Shown here piece by piece: positions 6,727-12,998 of a stretch of 15,155 nucleotides of DNA. Source of the stretch: an uncultured bacterium (lineage in GTDB: Bacteria; Patescibacteriota; Minisyncoccia; Phycocordibacterales; GWA1-40-21). The DNA is taken from assembly GCA_903868205.1 (NCBI GenBank), contig CAIPUJ010000065.1, positions 1 through 15,155 on the forward strand, in the 5' to 3' direction. Below the pieces are notes generated by a model. That model saw only the letters and a list, made by a program, of their open reading frames with translations, was not told the DNA's origin and searched no databases. The position numbers and the translations under genes were made by a program. Each line of letters starts with the position of its first letter. The first letter of the stretch is position 1.

Positions 6727-8532
6727 ATGTTAAACACAAATGTAAAAAATTATCTTGAGATTTTAGACAAGGAGGAAGAGCCACTTGCCTCATTTCATGG
6801 TGAGTATGATTTTGCAAAAGAAATAAAAAAGATACTTGCAGAAGATAGGGACTACATAGCAACAAAAGAAGACATAGCGGAGCAAATAGCTTTTGATTTC
6901 TTGGCGGACTATCAAAATGATAATTCAGGATGGGGAACCTATTATGGACCAATGTTTGTTCTCCCAAATAATGAAGGACAGATGGTGGAATATCCGAGTA
7001 TTAAAAGAATAGATAGTAAGATATTAGAATACTGGGGGAAAAGAGCTAAAGAAACCAAAAACCCTATTTTGTCATCACGGTATGCGGATTTAGTAGTTGA
7101 TTTTTCACCTAAGATTTTAAACAAAGGGGCTGATATTGAATTACTCAGAATAATAATAGATTCCAATATTTTAATTTGTGAAAAGTCTCTAGCCGATCCT
7201 TTAGACTGTAAAACAAAAATAAAAAGAGGATTAATTTTATCAATACAAATTAAAGATCAAGATCGGATTACTAAAACAAAAGAAGTTATAGTAAAACTTG
7301 AAAAGAAAGTAGCGGCTGACGACAAGCCCGGTCTTTGGGGATTTGCGTTTAGATGGCTTATTTTAGATTTTGGCAATAAAGTTTTATTAAACGAAGATGA
7401 GAAAAGCGAATTAATAAATGTTCTAGAAGAAAGATTGAAAAGGATAGAAAAAAATACATGGCTCGCTGAAAATGCTGTTTCCTTACTTGCAGAATATTAT
7501 TCCAACGAAAAAAACGAAAAGGATTTAATGCGTGTTTTGAGTATTTTGGAAAATTCATTAAAAACAGATACTCGGACAGACCCTGACGCTTTACTAAAAG
7601 TGCATGCGTACGAACAGATACATGAAATATATAGAAAATACGCTAATCGTTTTCCAGAAGCAGAAAAATCGAATAAAAGGCTGTCGCAAGAAATAGGACA
7701 ACTTGATCTAGAGTGGACTAAATCATTAAAAGAAATATCTGTTGAAACAAAAATTAAACAAGAGGATATTGATAATTTCTTAGATGGAATTTTTGGTAAA
7801 GGTGAAGATAATAAACTAGAAACTATTATGGCAAGATTTTCAGTAAGTTCGTTACCGAAAAAAGAAGCTGTAGAAAAGCAACTCAAAGATATTGCCAGTA
7901 AACACCCTCTGCAATTTTTATGCACAACACAGATTATTTCAGATGATGGAATTCCTATTGCTAAACTCTCCACCCTTGATGAAGACTATGATAATCACTT
8001 CCAAAAATACGCATTGCAATATATACAATTTGGTTCATTTTTTCTTTCCCTAACGACGGATGAATTCAAAAAACGATTTTCAAAACAAATAATTACAGAA
8101 TATTTTGAGAAATCAACCCTTTTTGAGAATGAGGATAAGAATTATTTAAAACGAGCAATCTCTGCGTATTGGGATAACGATTATCTTATTTCATCACACC
8201 TTTTTAACCCACTAATAGAAAGTGCTGTCAGAGAACTGGTTAAAAATTGTGGTGGTATTATTTTGAAACCAAATAATATAGATGGTTATGATCGTGTTTT
8301 GCTACACGCATTACTAAAAAATGATGACATATTTCAAAATGTTTTTTCGAAATCTGGACACAATGTTTTATTTTATTTCAGGCTAGTGCTTACAGAGAAA
8401 CTTGGAATGAACTTGCGAAATGATTTTGCACATGGATTTGGAAAGAAGAAGTTTTTTGGGCGTGATGCTTCGGACAGATTATTTCATGTGTTGGTGTTAC
8501 TCTCGTTAGTGAAGAAAAAAACTAAGTCTTAA
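6727..8532 (+). CDS. DUF4209-type protein with C-terminal RNxxxHG (HEPN-like R-x4-H) motif
   Basis: A 601-residue, mostly helical soluble protein with no signal peptide or membrane segment. Most of it (residues 1-480) is not recognised. The C-terminal part resembles DUF4209: a segment beginning NPLIESAVRELVKNCGG, then LGMNLRNDFAHG with Arg564-Asn565 and His569-Gly570, the RNxxxHG signature of that family, in a helical context ending LFHVLVLLSLVKK. R-x4-H with Asn after Arg is also the pattern of HEPN ribonucleases, so an RNase role is possible but not shown. The gene is divergent from the LexA-methyltransferase across 86 bp containing the candidate operator, so it is probably co-regulated with it. 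The promoter is unclear; TATCAA at 6711 is a weak -10. It may be a defence effector or an accessory factor of the restriction-modification system. Confidence 0.75.
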   Translation: MLNTNVKNYLEILDKEEEPLASFHGEYDFAKEIKKILAEDRDYIATKEDIAEQIAFDFLADYQNDNSGWGTYYGPMFVLPNNEGQMVEYPSIKRIDSKILEYWGKRAKETKNPILSSRYADLVVDFSPKILNKGADIELLRIIIDSNILICEKSLADPLDCKTKIKRGLILSIQIKDQDRITKTKEVIVKLEKKVAADDKPGLWGFAFRWLILDFGNKVLLNEDEKSELINVLEERLKRIEKNTWLAENAVSLLAEYYSNEKNEKDLMRVLSILENSLKTDTRTDPDALLKVHAYEQIHEIYRKYANRFPEAEKSNKRLSQEIGQLDLEWTKSLKEISVETKIKQEDIDNFLDGIFGKGEDNKLETIMARFSVSSLPKKEAVEKQLKDIASKHPLQFLCTTQIISDDGIPIAKLSTLDEDYDNHFQKYALQYIQFGSFFLSLTTDEFKKRFSKQIITEYFEKSTLFENEDKNYLKRAISAYWDNDYLISSHLFNPLIESAVRELVKNCGGIILKPNNIDGYDRVLLHALLKNDDIFQNVFSKSGHNVLFYFRLVLTEKLGMNLRNDFAHGFGKKKFFGRDASDRLFHVLVLLSLVKKKTKS

Positions 8533-8648
8533 GTCACAAGATTTTATCAAGAACCGTCCTTGCTAGAGTAAATCATAAGCCAATAATCCCAGAAGAAGGA
8601 GATATGGTTCAGGGTATCGTTCAGGAAGTGCTCGATAAAAGAGAATAG
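8526..8648 (+). pseudogene. Possible gene remnant with an S1-domain-like start
   Basis: After the stop of the DUF4209 gene a different frame stays open for about 40 codons to a TAG at 8646, without an upstream ATG or promoter. It reads protein-like, with ARVNHKPIIPEEGDMVQG near the middle. PEEGDMVQGIVQEV resembles the opening strand of an S1 RNA-binding repeat such as the start of ribosomal protein S1. This may be a decayed fragment of a gene interrupted when the upstream island arrived, or chance. Similarity is judged by eye only. Confidence 0.25.
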
Positions 8649-8691
8649 GGCAAGAAATAATGTTATATTTATTATCCTTTACACCTTTACA

Positions 8692-8700
8692 TTATCCACA
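8692..8700 (+). promoter_or_regulatory. Perfect DnaA-box match (TTATCCACA)
   Basis: TTATCCACA is identical to the high-affinity bacterial DnaA box. It stands alone, 30 bp upstream of the -10 of the toxin-antitoxin operon. With no cluster and no AT-rich unwinding array it is not an origin. It could be a regulatory DnaA site or a chance nine-base match. Confidence 0.3.
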
Positions 8701-8726
8701 GTCAATTTGTAAAAATATGGATTGGA

Positions 8727-8735
8727 TGTTAATAT
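8727..8735 (+). promoter_or_regulatory. Extended -10 promoter of the toxin-antitoxin operon, leaderless
   Basis: TGTTAATAT is a TGn-extended -10 ending six bases before the ATG at 8742; TATATA at 8733-8738 overlaps it as an alternative. The transcript would start at or near the start codon. No Shine-Dalgarno is present. Autoregulation by the HTH antitoxin is expected but no clear operator palindrome was seen. Confidence 0.45.
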
Positions 8736-8741
8736 ATAAGT

Positions 8742-9461
8742 ATGTCTACATGGATACAAAACAAGCGTAAATCGTCAGGCCTTTCCCAGTCAGAAGTGGC
8801 TGAAAGCTTGGGAATTTCTCGACCCACTTATATTAAGCTAGAAAAAGGTATTTCAAAACCAACAGAAGATCAAAAGACTCTTCTGGCAGATATTCTTGAT
8901 ATATCTGAAGAAACTTTGGATAAAAATAGTGCAGAGAAAGAAATCAAAGTTGAAATTAAATTAAAGAAAATTCCAAAAGAAAATACAGAGAAGTTTAAGC
9001 AAGTTTTGTTGTATGTAGTGAGTAAAATCGGAAGCCGTCCAAATATTGGTCAGACTGCATTATACAAACTTCTGTATTTTATTGATTTTGACTACTATGA
9101 GAAATATCAAGAGTATTTGATCGGTGCGACATATATAAAAAACACCTATGGGCCGACTCCCGTATCTTTTGCAAAAATTGCCAGTGATCTGAAAAACAAG
9201 GGAAAATTAGTGGAAGTGATAAGTAAGTTTTTTTATGATCAAAAGAAGTATTTGGTGACTACTGAACCAGAAGTCTCTGCTTTAAAAGCGCAGGAACTAA
9301 AGCATATTGATGACGAGCTTGAGAGATTGGCTTCTAAAACAGCCAAGGAGCTTTCTGAAATGTCGCACATTGATACACCTTGGAAAGTGGCTAAGGATAG
9401 GCAAGTGCTCAACTATCGACATGTATTTTATAGGCCAGACGAAACATCTGTAACAGAATAA
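8742..9461 (+). CDS. HTH-Panacea (DUF4065/SocA-like) antitoxin
   Basis: A 239-residue protein. Residues 3-60 form a Cro/C1-type helix-turn-helix (GLSQSEVAESLGISRPTYI, then LEKGISKPT). Residues about 85-215 match the Panacea/DUF4065 domain: TALYKLLYFIDFDYYEKY, an aromatic YGPTPVSF segment, and a charged C-terminal helix ending in DTPWKVAKD. Panacea domains are known as highly interchangeable antitoxin modules that neutralise unrelated toxins by direct binding, often fused to a DNA-binding domain that represses the operon. Here it is first in a two-gene operon, seven bases before a RelE/ParE-like toxin, which fits the type II antitoxin role. Domain calls are good; direct neutralisation of this toxin is inferred from gene order. 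Confidence 0.85.
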   Translation: MSTWIQNKRKSSGLSQSEVAESLGISRPTYIKLEKGISKPTEDQKTLLADILDISEETLDKNSAEKEIKVEIKLKKIPKENTEKFKQVLLYVVSKIGSRPNIGQTALYKLLYFIDFDYYEKYQEYLIGATYIKNTYGPTPVSFAKIASDLKNKGKLVEVISKFFYDQKKYLVTTEPEVSALKAQELKHIDDELERLASKTAKELSEMSHIDTPWKVAKDRQVLNYRHVFYRPDETSVTE

Positions 9462-9468
9462 TAAAATA

Positions 9469-9810
9469 ATGAGTGCTTTCTGCCAATTGCCTGAATTTGA
9501 AAGAGAATTAAAAAGACTTTCAAAGAAATATCCAAGTCTTGTATCTGATATCGAAGATATAAAACCAATTTTACAAAGTTCTCCAACAGGTATTGGTAAA
9601 AATTTTACAATTATTAAATTGGTAGGAGATATAAAGATTGTAAAAGTAAGAATTCAATGTGAGTCTTTACGATCTCGGACGATTCGGCTTATATATTCAT
9701 ACCAAGCTGGAAAGTTTGAATTTATGTTTATTGAGGTTTATTTCAAGGGTGATAAGACAAACGAAGACAAAGAAAGAATTAAAGATTATTTAAATAATAT
9801 TAAAGCATAA
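9469..9810 (+). CDS. RelE/ParE-superfamily toxin
   Basis: A 113-residue protein of the length and pattern of RelE/ParE/HigB toxins: an N-terminal helical pair (PEFERELKRLSKKYPSLVSDI), then the beta-sheet core with VKVRIQCESLRSRTIRLIYSY and FMFIEVYFKGDKTNEDKERI. Arg-rich strands and the final Y-F-K-GD-K motif match the family, whose members cleave mRNA at the ribosome (RelE, HigB) or poison gyrase (ParE). The sequence does not decide between these. The start is ATG at 9469, with no Shine-Dalgarno, and it is translated after the antitoxin gene. An intrinsic terminator follows immediately. Pairing of this toxin class with a Panacea antitoxin is the notable feature. Confidence 0.8.
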   Translation: MSAFCQLPEFERELKRLSKKYPSLVSDIEDIKPILQSSPTGIGKNFTIIKLVGDIKIVKVRIQCESLRSRTIRLIYSYQAGKFEFMFIEVYFKGDKTNEDKERIKDYLNNIKA

Positions 9811-9812
9811 CT

Positions 9813-9838
9813 AAAAAACCGCCTTTTGGCGGTTTTTT
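9813..9838. terminator. Bidirectional intrinsic terminator
   Basis: AAAAAACCGCC (9813-9823) pairs perfectly with GGCGGTTTTTT (9828-9838) over a TTTT loop. The stem is GC-rich at the tip with T-tracts in both directions. It lies three bases after the toxin stop and seven bases from the stop of the convergent DUF5652 gene, so it serves both. Confidence 0.9.
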
Positions 9839-9845
9839 GTTTTTA

Positions 9846-10085
9846 TTATTCTGTAACTTTTACCTCTTTCTTTCCCTTCATTTTTAAATAAATCAAATAT
9901 GCTATCTCTGCTATACCCACGGTATTTAATATTGCGAGTACAATAAAGATTGTTAAGTGGTTATTTCTTGAAGCTTTCCATAAAGCAATCAATTTCCATA
10001 CCGCTGACCATACAATTACTAAAAGAATCCAAGGATTCTGTGCCATATATGAGTTTATAGCTTCGCTTAATATTTGTGTATTCAT
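9846..10085 (-). CDS. DUF5652-family small membrane protein
   Basis: A 79-residue protein with two predicted transmembrane helices (about residues 17-37 and 43-67). The arrangement NPWILLVIVWSAVWKLIALWKA, then RNNHLTIFIVLAILNTVGI and IAYLIYLK, is typical of DUF5652, a family I associate mainly with Patescibacteria. It has a short charged C-terminal tail (KMKGKKEVKVTE). Function is unknown. The ATG at 10085 abuts the long inverted repeat at 10086-10203. The nearest good promoter is the one inside the second small element (10358-10366), which would leave a leader of about 265 nt containing a 32-codon upstream frame. It converges on the toxin gene through a shared terminator. Confidence 0.82.
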   Translation of the reverse strand: MNTQILSEAINSYMAQNPWILLVIVWSAVWKLIALWKASRNNHLTIFIVLAILNTVGIAEIAYLIYLKMKGKKEVKVTE

Positions 10086-10203
10086 CCCGTTTAGAGACAG
10101 GTCGCGGTCATCACCGTTTCCTGTTAAAGTTATTATTTATAAATTTCAGGTTTTTTAAACTTGAACAATGTATTCCGATAGAGCGACCGCGGTCTCTAAC
10201 GGG
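10086..10203. repeat. Long imperfect inverted repeat around a 75-bp spacer
   Basis: CCCGTT-T-AGAGAC-AGGT-CGCGGTC (10086-10109) pairs with GACCGCG-GTCTCT-AACGGG (10185-10203): 19 pairs with a one-base and a four-base bulge. These arms are much richer in GC than the surroundings. The left arm begins immediately after the DUF5652 start codon, and the right arm is followed by the minus-strand ATG at 10209. It may be a palindromic mobile fragment or a leader structure controlling DUF5652. Confidence 0.6.
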
Positions 10204-10209
10204 ATTCAT
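10111..10209 (-). CDS. Possible 32-codon leader frame upstream of DUF5652
   Basis: On the minus strand, ATG at 10209 opens 32 codons beginning MNPVRDRGRSIGI and ends with TGA at 10111-10113. The ATG sits at the end of the element's left arm in the same place, relative to the TTGGCAAAAA arm, as the coiled-coil gene's ATG in copy 1. The peptide is basic with no recognisable domain. It is either an upstream leader peptide or chance. Confidence 0.2.
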   Translation of the reverse strand: MNPVRDRGRSIGIHCSSLKNLKFINNNFNRKR

Positions 10210-10446
10210 AATTTATCCAAAAAAATTTTTGCCAATAAAAGCATTAATAATTAATCTTATATATCAACTTCGCTCGGACAAAATAATAAATCAGAATTTC
10301 TTACCTTGCTCCTCACTCGTTGAAATAAAAACTGTTTGTTTCGACTTGCTAGATATTATTATATCACACAACGTTATTTTGCTATCAATGCCTGTTTATA
10401 TCTTGTTTTTAACCAACGTTGGCAAAAACTTTAACGGATAAATTAT
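10208..10446. repeat. Small terminal-inverted-repeat element, copy 2 (MITE-like)
   Basis: A 239-bp relative of the element at 2419-2580. Its 28-nt arms (10208-10235 and 10419-10446) both read ATAATTTATCC, three or four variable bases, AAA, then TTTTTGCCAA. It shares TGTTTGTTTCGACT (10333-10346) and ATTATATCACA (10358-10368) with copy 1, in the same order and orientation, and carries about 85 extra bases between the left arm and that block. Like copy 1 it fills the space between a leftward gene and a rightward gene and ends some 35 bp before the rightward start codon. Confidence 0.68.
10358..10366 (-). promoter_or_regulatory. Extended -10 promoter inside repeat copy 2
   Basis: On the minus strand this reads TGATATAAT, a perfect extended -10, followed by the same AGTCGAAACAAACA initial transcript sequence as in copy 1. 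It points at the DUF5652 gene and the 32-codon leader frame. Confidence 0.5.
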
Positions 10447-10467
10447 ACTACTTTTTTAAAAATAGTG

Positions 10468-10473
10468 TAGAAT
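10468..10473 (+). promoter_or_regulatory. -10 element of the RuvX-fusion gene
   Basis: TAGAAT, one mismatch from consensus, ends seven bases before the ATG at 10481, so the mRNA would be leaderless or nearly so. TG lies directly upstream without the usual one-base gap. It sits just outside the right arm of repeat copy 2, as the recJ promoter does for copy 1. Confidence 0.45.
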
Positions 10474-10480
10474 AAACAGC

Positions 10481-11242
10481 ATGAGTAAATATTTAGGAAT
10501 TGATTATGGTGAAAAGAGGGTGGGTATAGCCCTTTCTGATATTGAGGGGAAAATGGCTTTCCCAAAGGCTGTTTTTGAAAACAATACTGAATTAGTAGCT
10601 AAAATCGTGGCATATTGTACTGAAAATACTGTGCAAGCTATTGTAATTGGGGAGTCAAAAGACTATAAAGGTGAGGATAATAAAATAAATCCAAAGATTA
10701 TTTCTTTTAAAAGAGATTTAGCTTCTGCTATTAAAATTCCAATTTCTTTAGAGCCAGAATTCATGTCTTCAATGCAGGTAGAAAAAACTTTTGGTAAAAC
10801 AGATATGCTAGATGCTTCTGCTGCTTCAATAATCCTCCAGACCTTTTTGGATAAAGAAAAGGTAAGACAAGAAAACAAAAAGAAAGTCGAAGAAGCTGAG
10901 TTAGCAAATAAAAAGATTACATATGATGATTTTAAGAAGGTGCAATTAAAAGTTGGGAAGATACTTTCTGTAAGTCCTGTTGATGGTTCTGATAAATTAC
11001 TGAAACTATCTGTAGATTTCAAAGAAGAAGGTGGTCCAAGACAGATTCTCTCCGGTATAGCTAAATATTTCTCTGATAATCAAAGTCTTATAGGTAAAAA
11101 AGTTGCTTTTGTAACTAATCTAGAACCAAGACAGATGATGGGTCTTGAAAGTAATGGAATGATTCTAGCCGCACATACTGGAGAAAACTTGGCTATTATG
11201 GAGGTGCCTGATTTTATAGAAGAAGGAACAGAATTAAGTTAA
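10481..11242 (+). CDS. RuvX/YqgF-like nuclease domain fused to a MetG-type tRNA-binding domain
   Basis: A 253-residue protein. Residues 1-125 are a YqgF/RuvX RNase H-fold domain: LGIDYGEKRVGIALSD with Asp8, IVIGES near 55, Glu91 in SLEPEFMSSMQ, and MLDASAASIILQTFLD with Asp111, the expected acidic set. RuvX/YqgF is known for processing the 5' end of pre-16S rRNA and as a putative Holliday-junction resolvase. A charged linker (126-145) leads to residues 148-253, a tRNA_bind OB fold like the C-terminus of methionyl-tRNA synthetase: DFKKVQLKVGKIL, GSDKLLKLSVDF, RQILSGIA, then NLEPRQMMGLESNGMILAA. The frame is continuous, so the fusion is genuine in this sequence. DedA follows after three bases, in an operon. 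The tRNA-binding part may target an rRNA-processing activity to RNA. Confidence 0.88.
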   Translation: MSKYLGIDYGEKRVGIALSDIEGKMAFPKAVFENNTELVAKIVAYCTENTVQAIVIGESKDYKGEDNKINPKIISFKRDLASAIKIPISLEPEFMSSMQVEKTFGKTDMLDASAASIILQTFLDKEKVRQENKKKVEEAELANKKITYDDFKKVQLKVGKILSVSPVDGSDKLLKLSVDFKEEGGPRQILSGIAKYFSDNQSLIGKKVAFVTNLEPRQMMGLESNGMILAAHTGENLAIMEVPDFIEEGTELS

Positions 11243-11245
11243 AAA

Positions 11246-11860
11246 ATGATACAAGAAATATTAAATGCAATTGATCCTATAACAATAATCAAAACACTTG
11301 GATTGATCGGGGTTTTATTTATTGTCTTCGCTGAGTCGGGGCTTTTCTTCGGTTTCTTTTTACCAGGAGATTCGCTTCTTTTTACCGCGGGGCTTTTTGC
11401 ATCTCAGGGTTTTCTAAATATTTATCTTCTTTTACTCGGTGCTTTTATAATGGCGGTTTTGGGTGATAGTTTTGGGTATTGGTTTGGTAAGAAAATTGGT
11501 CCAAAGATTTTTACCAAAGAAGATTCATTCTTTTTTCAAAAGAAACACGTTGAACGTGCTCACAATTTCTATGAAAAATATGGGAATAAAACCATAATAT
11601 TAGCTAGATTTGTGCCAATCGTTCGTACTTTTGCTCCTATTGTTGCTGGTGTTGGACTTATGAAATACAGAAGTTTTGTAACTTATAATTTAATCGGGGG
11701 TTTTGTTTGGTCTTTTGGCATGGTTCTTGCTGGTTTTGTTTTGGGTAATGTTGTGCCAAATATAGACAAATATATTTTACCGATTATCTTACTTATAATT
11801 TTTGTTTCAATTCTCCCTATAATTTTTGAATTTGTTAAATCAAAAAAGAAAATAGTTTAA
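11246..11860 (+). CDS. DedA-family membrane protein
   Basis: A 204-residue integral membrane protein of the DedA/SNARE-associated family at typical length. It has an N-terminal re-entrant segment (FAESGLFFGFFLPGDSLLFTAG), a helix with GDSFGYWFGKKIGP, the conserved ARFVPIVRTFAPIVAGVGLMKYRSF motif with its Arg and Pro residues (split here as ARFVPIVRTFAP and IVAGVGLMKYRSF), and two C-terminal transmembrane helices ending in a lysine-rich tail. Members are thought to be lipid flippases or scramblases that support envelope integrity, for example undecaprenyl-phosphate recycling. The gene starts three bases after the RuvX-fusion stop, without a Shine-Dalgarno, and shares its transcript. Confidence 0.92.
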   Translation: MIQEILNAIDPITIIKTLGLIGVLFIVFAESGLFFGFFLPGDSLLFTAGLFASQGFLNIYLLLLGAFIMAVLGDSFGYWFGKKIGPKIFTKEDSFFFQKKHVERAHNFYEKYGNKTIILARFVPIVRTFAPIVAGVGLMKYRSFVTYNLIGGFVWSFGMVLAGFVLGNVVPNIDKYILPIILLIIFVSILPIIFEFVKSKKKIV

Positions 11861-11864
11861 CGTA

Positions 11865-11893
11865 TTTTCATTTCTTTTTAAAAAAGATATAAT
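11865..11893 (+). promoter_or_regulatory. Promoter of the pilus operon
   Basis: TTTTCA (11865-11870) and a perfect TATAAT (11888-11893) are separated by exactly 17 bp. Transcription would start near 11900, giving a leader of about six bases before the ATG at 11906. This is the clearest two-part promoter in the window. Confidence 0.7.
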
Positions 11894-11905
11894 TAAGTAA
11901 GCTTT

Positions 11906-12994
11906 ATGAAATTTGAATTTTTCAAAAAAACTTTCTCATTACCAAATTATATTTCTTTGCCAGCTTCTGGTGTAGAGATATGTAATAGATTCATAAGATA
12001 CATTGAATTTTGTAATAATGGTAGTGAAATCATCCTTTCAAATTTTGGTGAGGTTCCCTTAGCTCCTGAAGTTTTTAAAGATGGAGAAATTTTGAATAGA
12101 GCAGAGCTTATAAAGTCTCTTGAGATTGTAAAGGATCGTTTAAAAAATACTTTTGTAAAAGTTTCTGTACCAGAAAGTAAGACTTATTTGTTTAATGTTA
12201 AGCTCCCATATTTAAAACCAGAAGAAATCAGGTCTGCTTTAGAGTTTAAAATTGAAGAAAATGTACCGCTTAAGGCCACAGAGGCGTCTTTTGAGTTTAA
12301 ACTTATAAGAAAACCAAAGAATAAAACAGAAGATCTTTTTTTGAATGTTTCAGTAATACCTTCAAAAACGATAGAGGAATTTACTAATCTTTTTGAAGCT
12401 GTGGGGTTAAATATAATTTCTTTTGAAACAGAATCAAAGGTTGTTTCTAGAGCGCTAGTGCCTAGAAATTCTCAGAAAACATTTATGATTGTAAATATGA
12501 AAGATGACACTACTGCTTTGTCTATTGTCTCTCAGGGTGCAACATGTTTTACCTCGAGTATTCCAGTCGGTAATAATTCTGTTATAGAAACTTTGAAAAA
12601 GATTTCACCCACAGACTTTGGAAATATAAAAAAGATTCCTGAAAAAATTCTTTCACTTGATGATTTTTATAATGAGGAAGTTTATGATTCTATGCTTAAT
12701 GTTTTTTCTATTATTAAAGATGAGGTAGAAAAATTTAACAGATATTGGGTTTCTCAGGTAGAAAATCACAAAGGAGATGGTTTTAGGGAATTGGACAAAA
12801 TAGTCCTTTGTGGAAAGGCTGCTGTAATCCCTGGGCTCGCTAGTCATATAGGTCAGAATATCGGCATTGATACCATTGTTGGGAATATCTGGTGTAATGT
12901 TTTTGACTTAAATACGGTTGTTCCAGATTTAAAATTCTTTGATTCACTAGACTATGCTGTATCTACAGGCTTAGCAATACCATCAAAATATTAA
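11906..12994 (+). CDS. pilM: PilM-like actin-fold protein of the type IV pilus
   Basis: A 362-residue protein, close to the usual PilM length (about 350). It begins with a short amphipathic segment, then ASGVEICNRFIRYIEF (phosphate-1-like strand of the actin/FtsA fold). Further family features are VKVSVPESKTYLFNVKLPYLKPEEIRSALEF cut here as VPESKTYLFNVKLP and YLKPEEIRSALEF, IEENVPL, GLNIISFETES, and a C-terminal LCGKAAVIPGLASHIGQ ATP-site segment. PilM is cytoplasmic, binds ATP and the N-terminal tail of PilN, and anchors the PilNO(P) inner-membrane complex to the assembly ATPases. The next three genes follow at 4, 1 and 1 nt, as in a pil operon. The sequence is divergent; identification rests on fold motifs and gene order. 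Confidence 0.85.
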   Translation: MKFEFFKKTFSLPNYISLPASGVEICNRFIRYIEFCNNGSEIILSNFGEVPLAPEVFKDGEILNRAELIKSLEIVKDRLKNTFVKVSVPESKTYLFNVKLPYLKPEEIRSALEFKIEENVPLKATEASFEFKLIRKPKNKTEDLFLNVSVIPSKTIEEFTNLFEAVGLNIISFETESKVVSRALVPRNSQKTFMIVNMKDDTTALSIVSQGATCFTSSIPVGNNSVIETLKKISPTDFGNIKKIPEKILSLDDFYNEEVYDSMLNVFSIIKDEVEKFNRYWVSQVENHKGDGFRELDKIVLCGKAAVIPGLASHIGQNIGIDTIVGNIWCNVFDLNTVVPDLKFFDSLDYAVSTGLAIPSKY

Positions 12995-12998
12995 TAAA

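Noticed and set aside
4397..8700. tRNA-Ser as the integration site of the island
   Set aside because: I looked for a second copy of the tRNA 3' end further right and found none; no integrase or recombinase gene is present in the window.
10076..10441. A 121-codon plus-strand open frame
   Set aside because: It spans the inverted repeat and the whole second small element, has no recognisable domain or promoter, and its composition follows the repeats rather than a protein.
2419..10446. A CRISPR array or an insertion sequence with its transposase
   Set aside because: There are only two diverged element copies, about 7.8 kb apart, without regular spacing, and no transposase or cas gene is visible.
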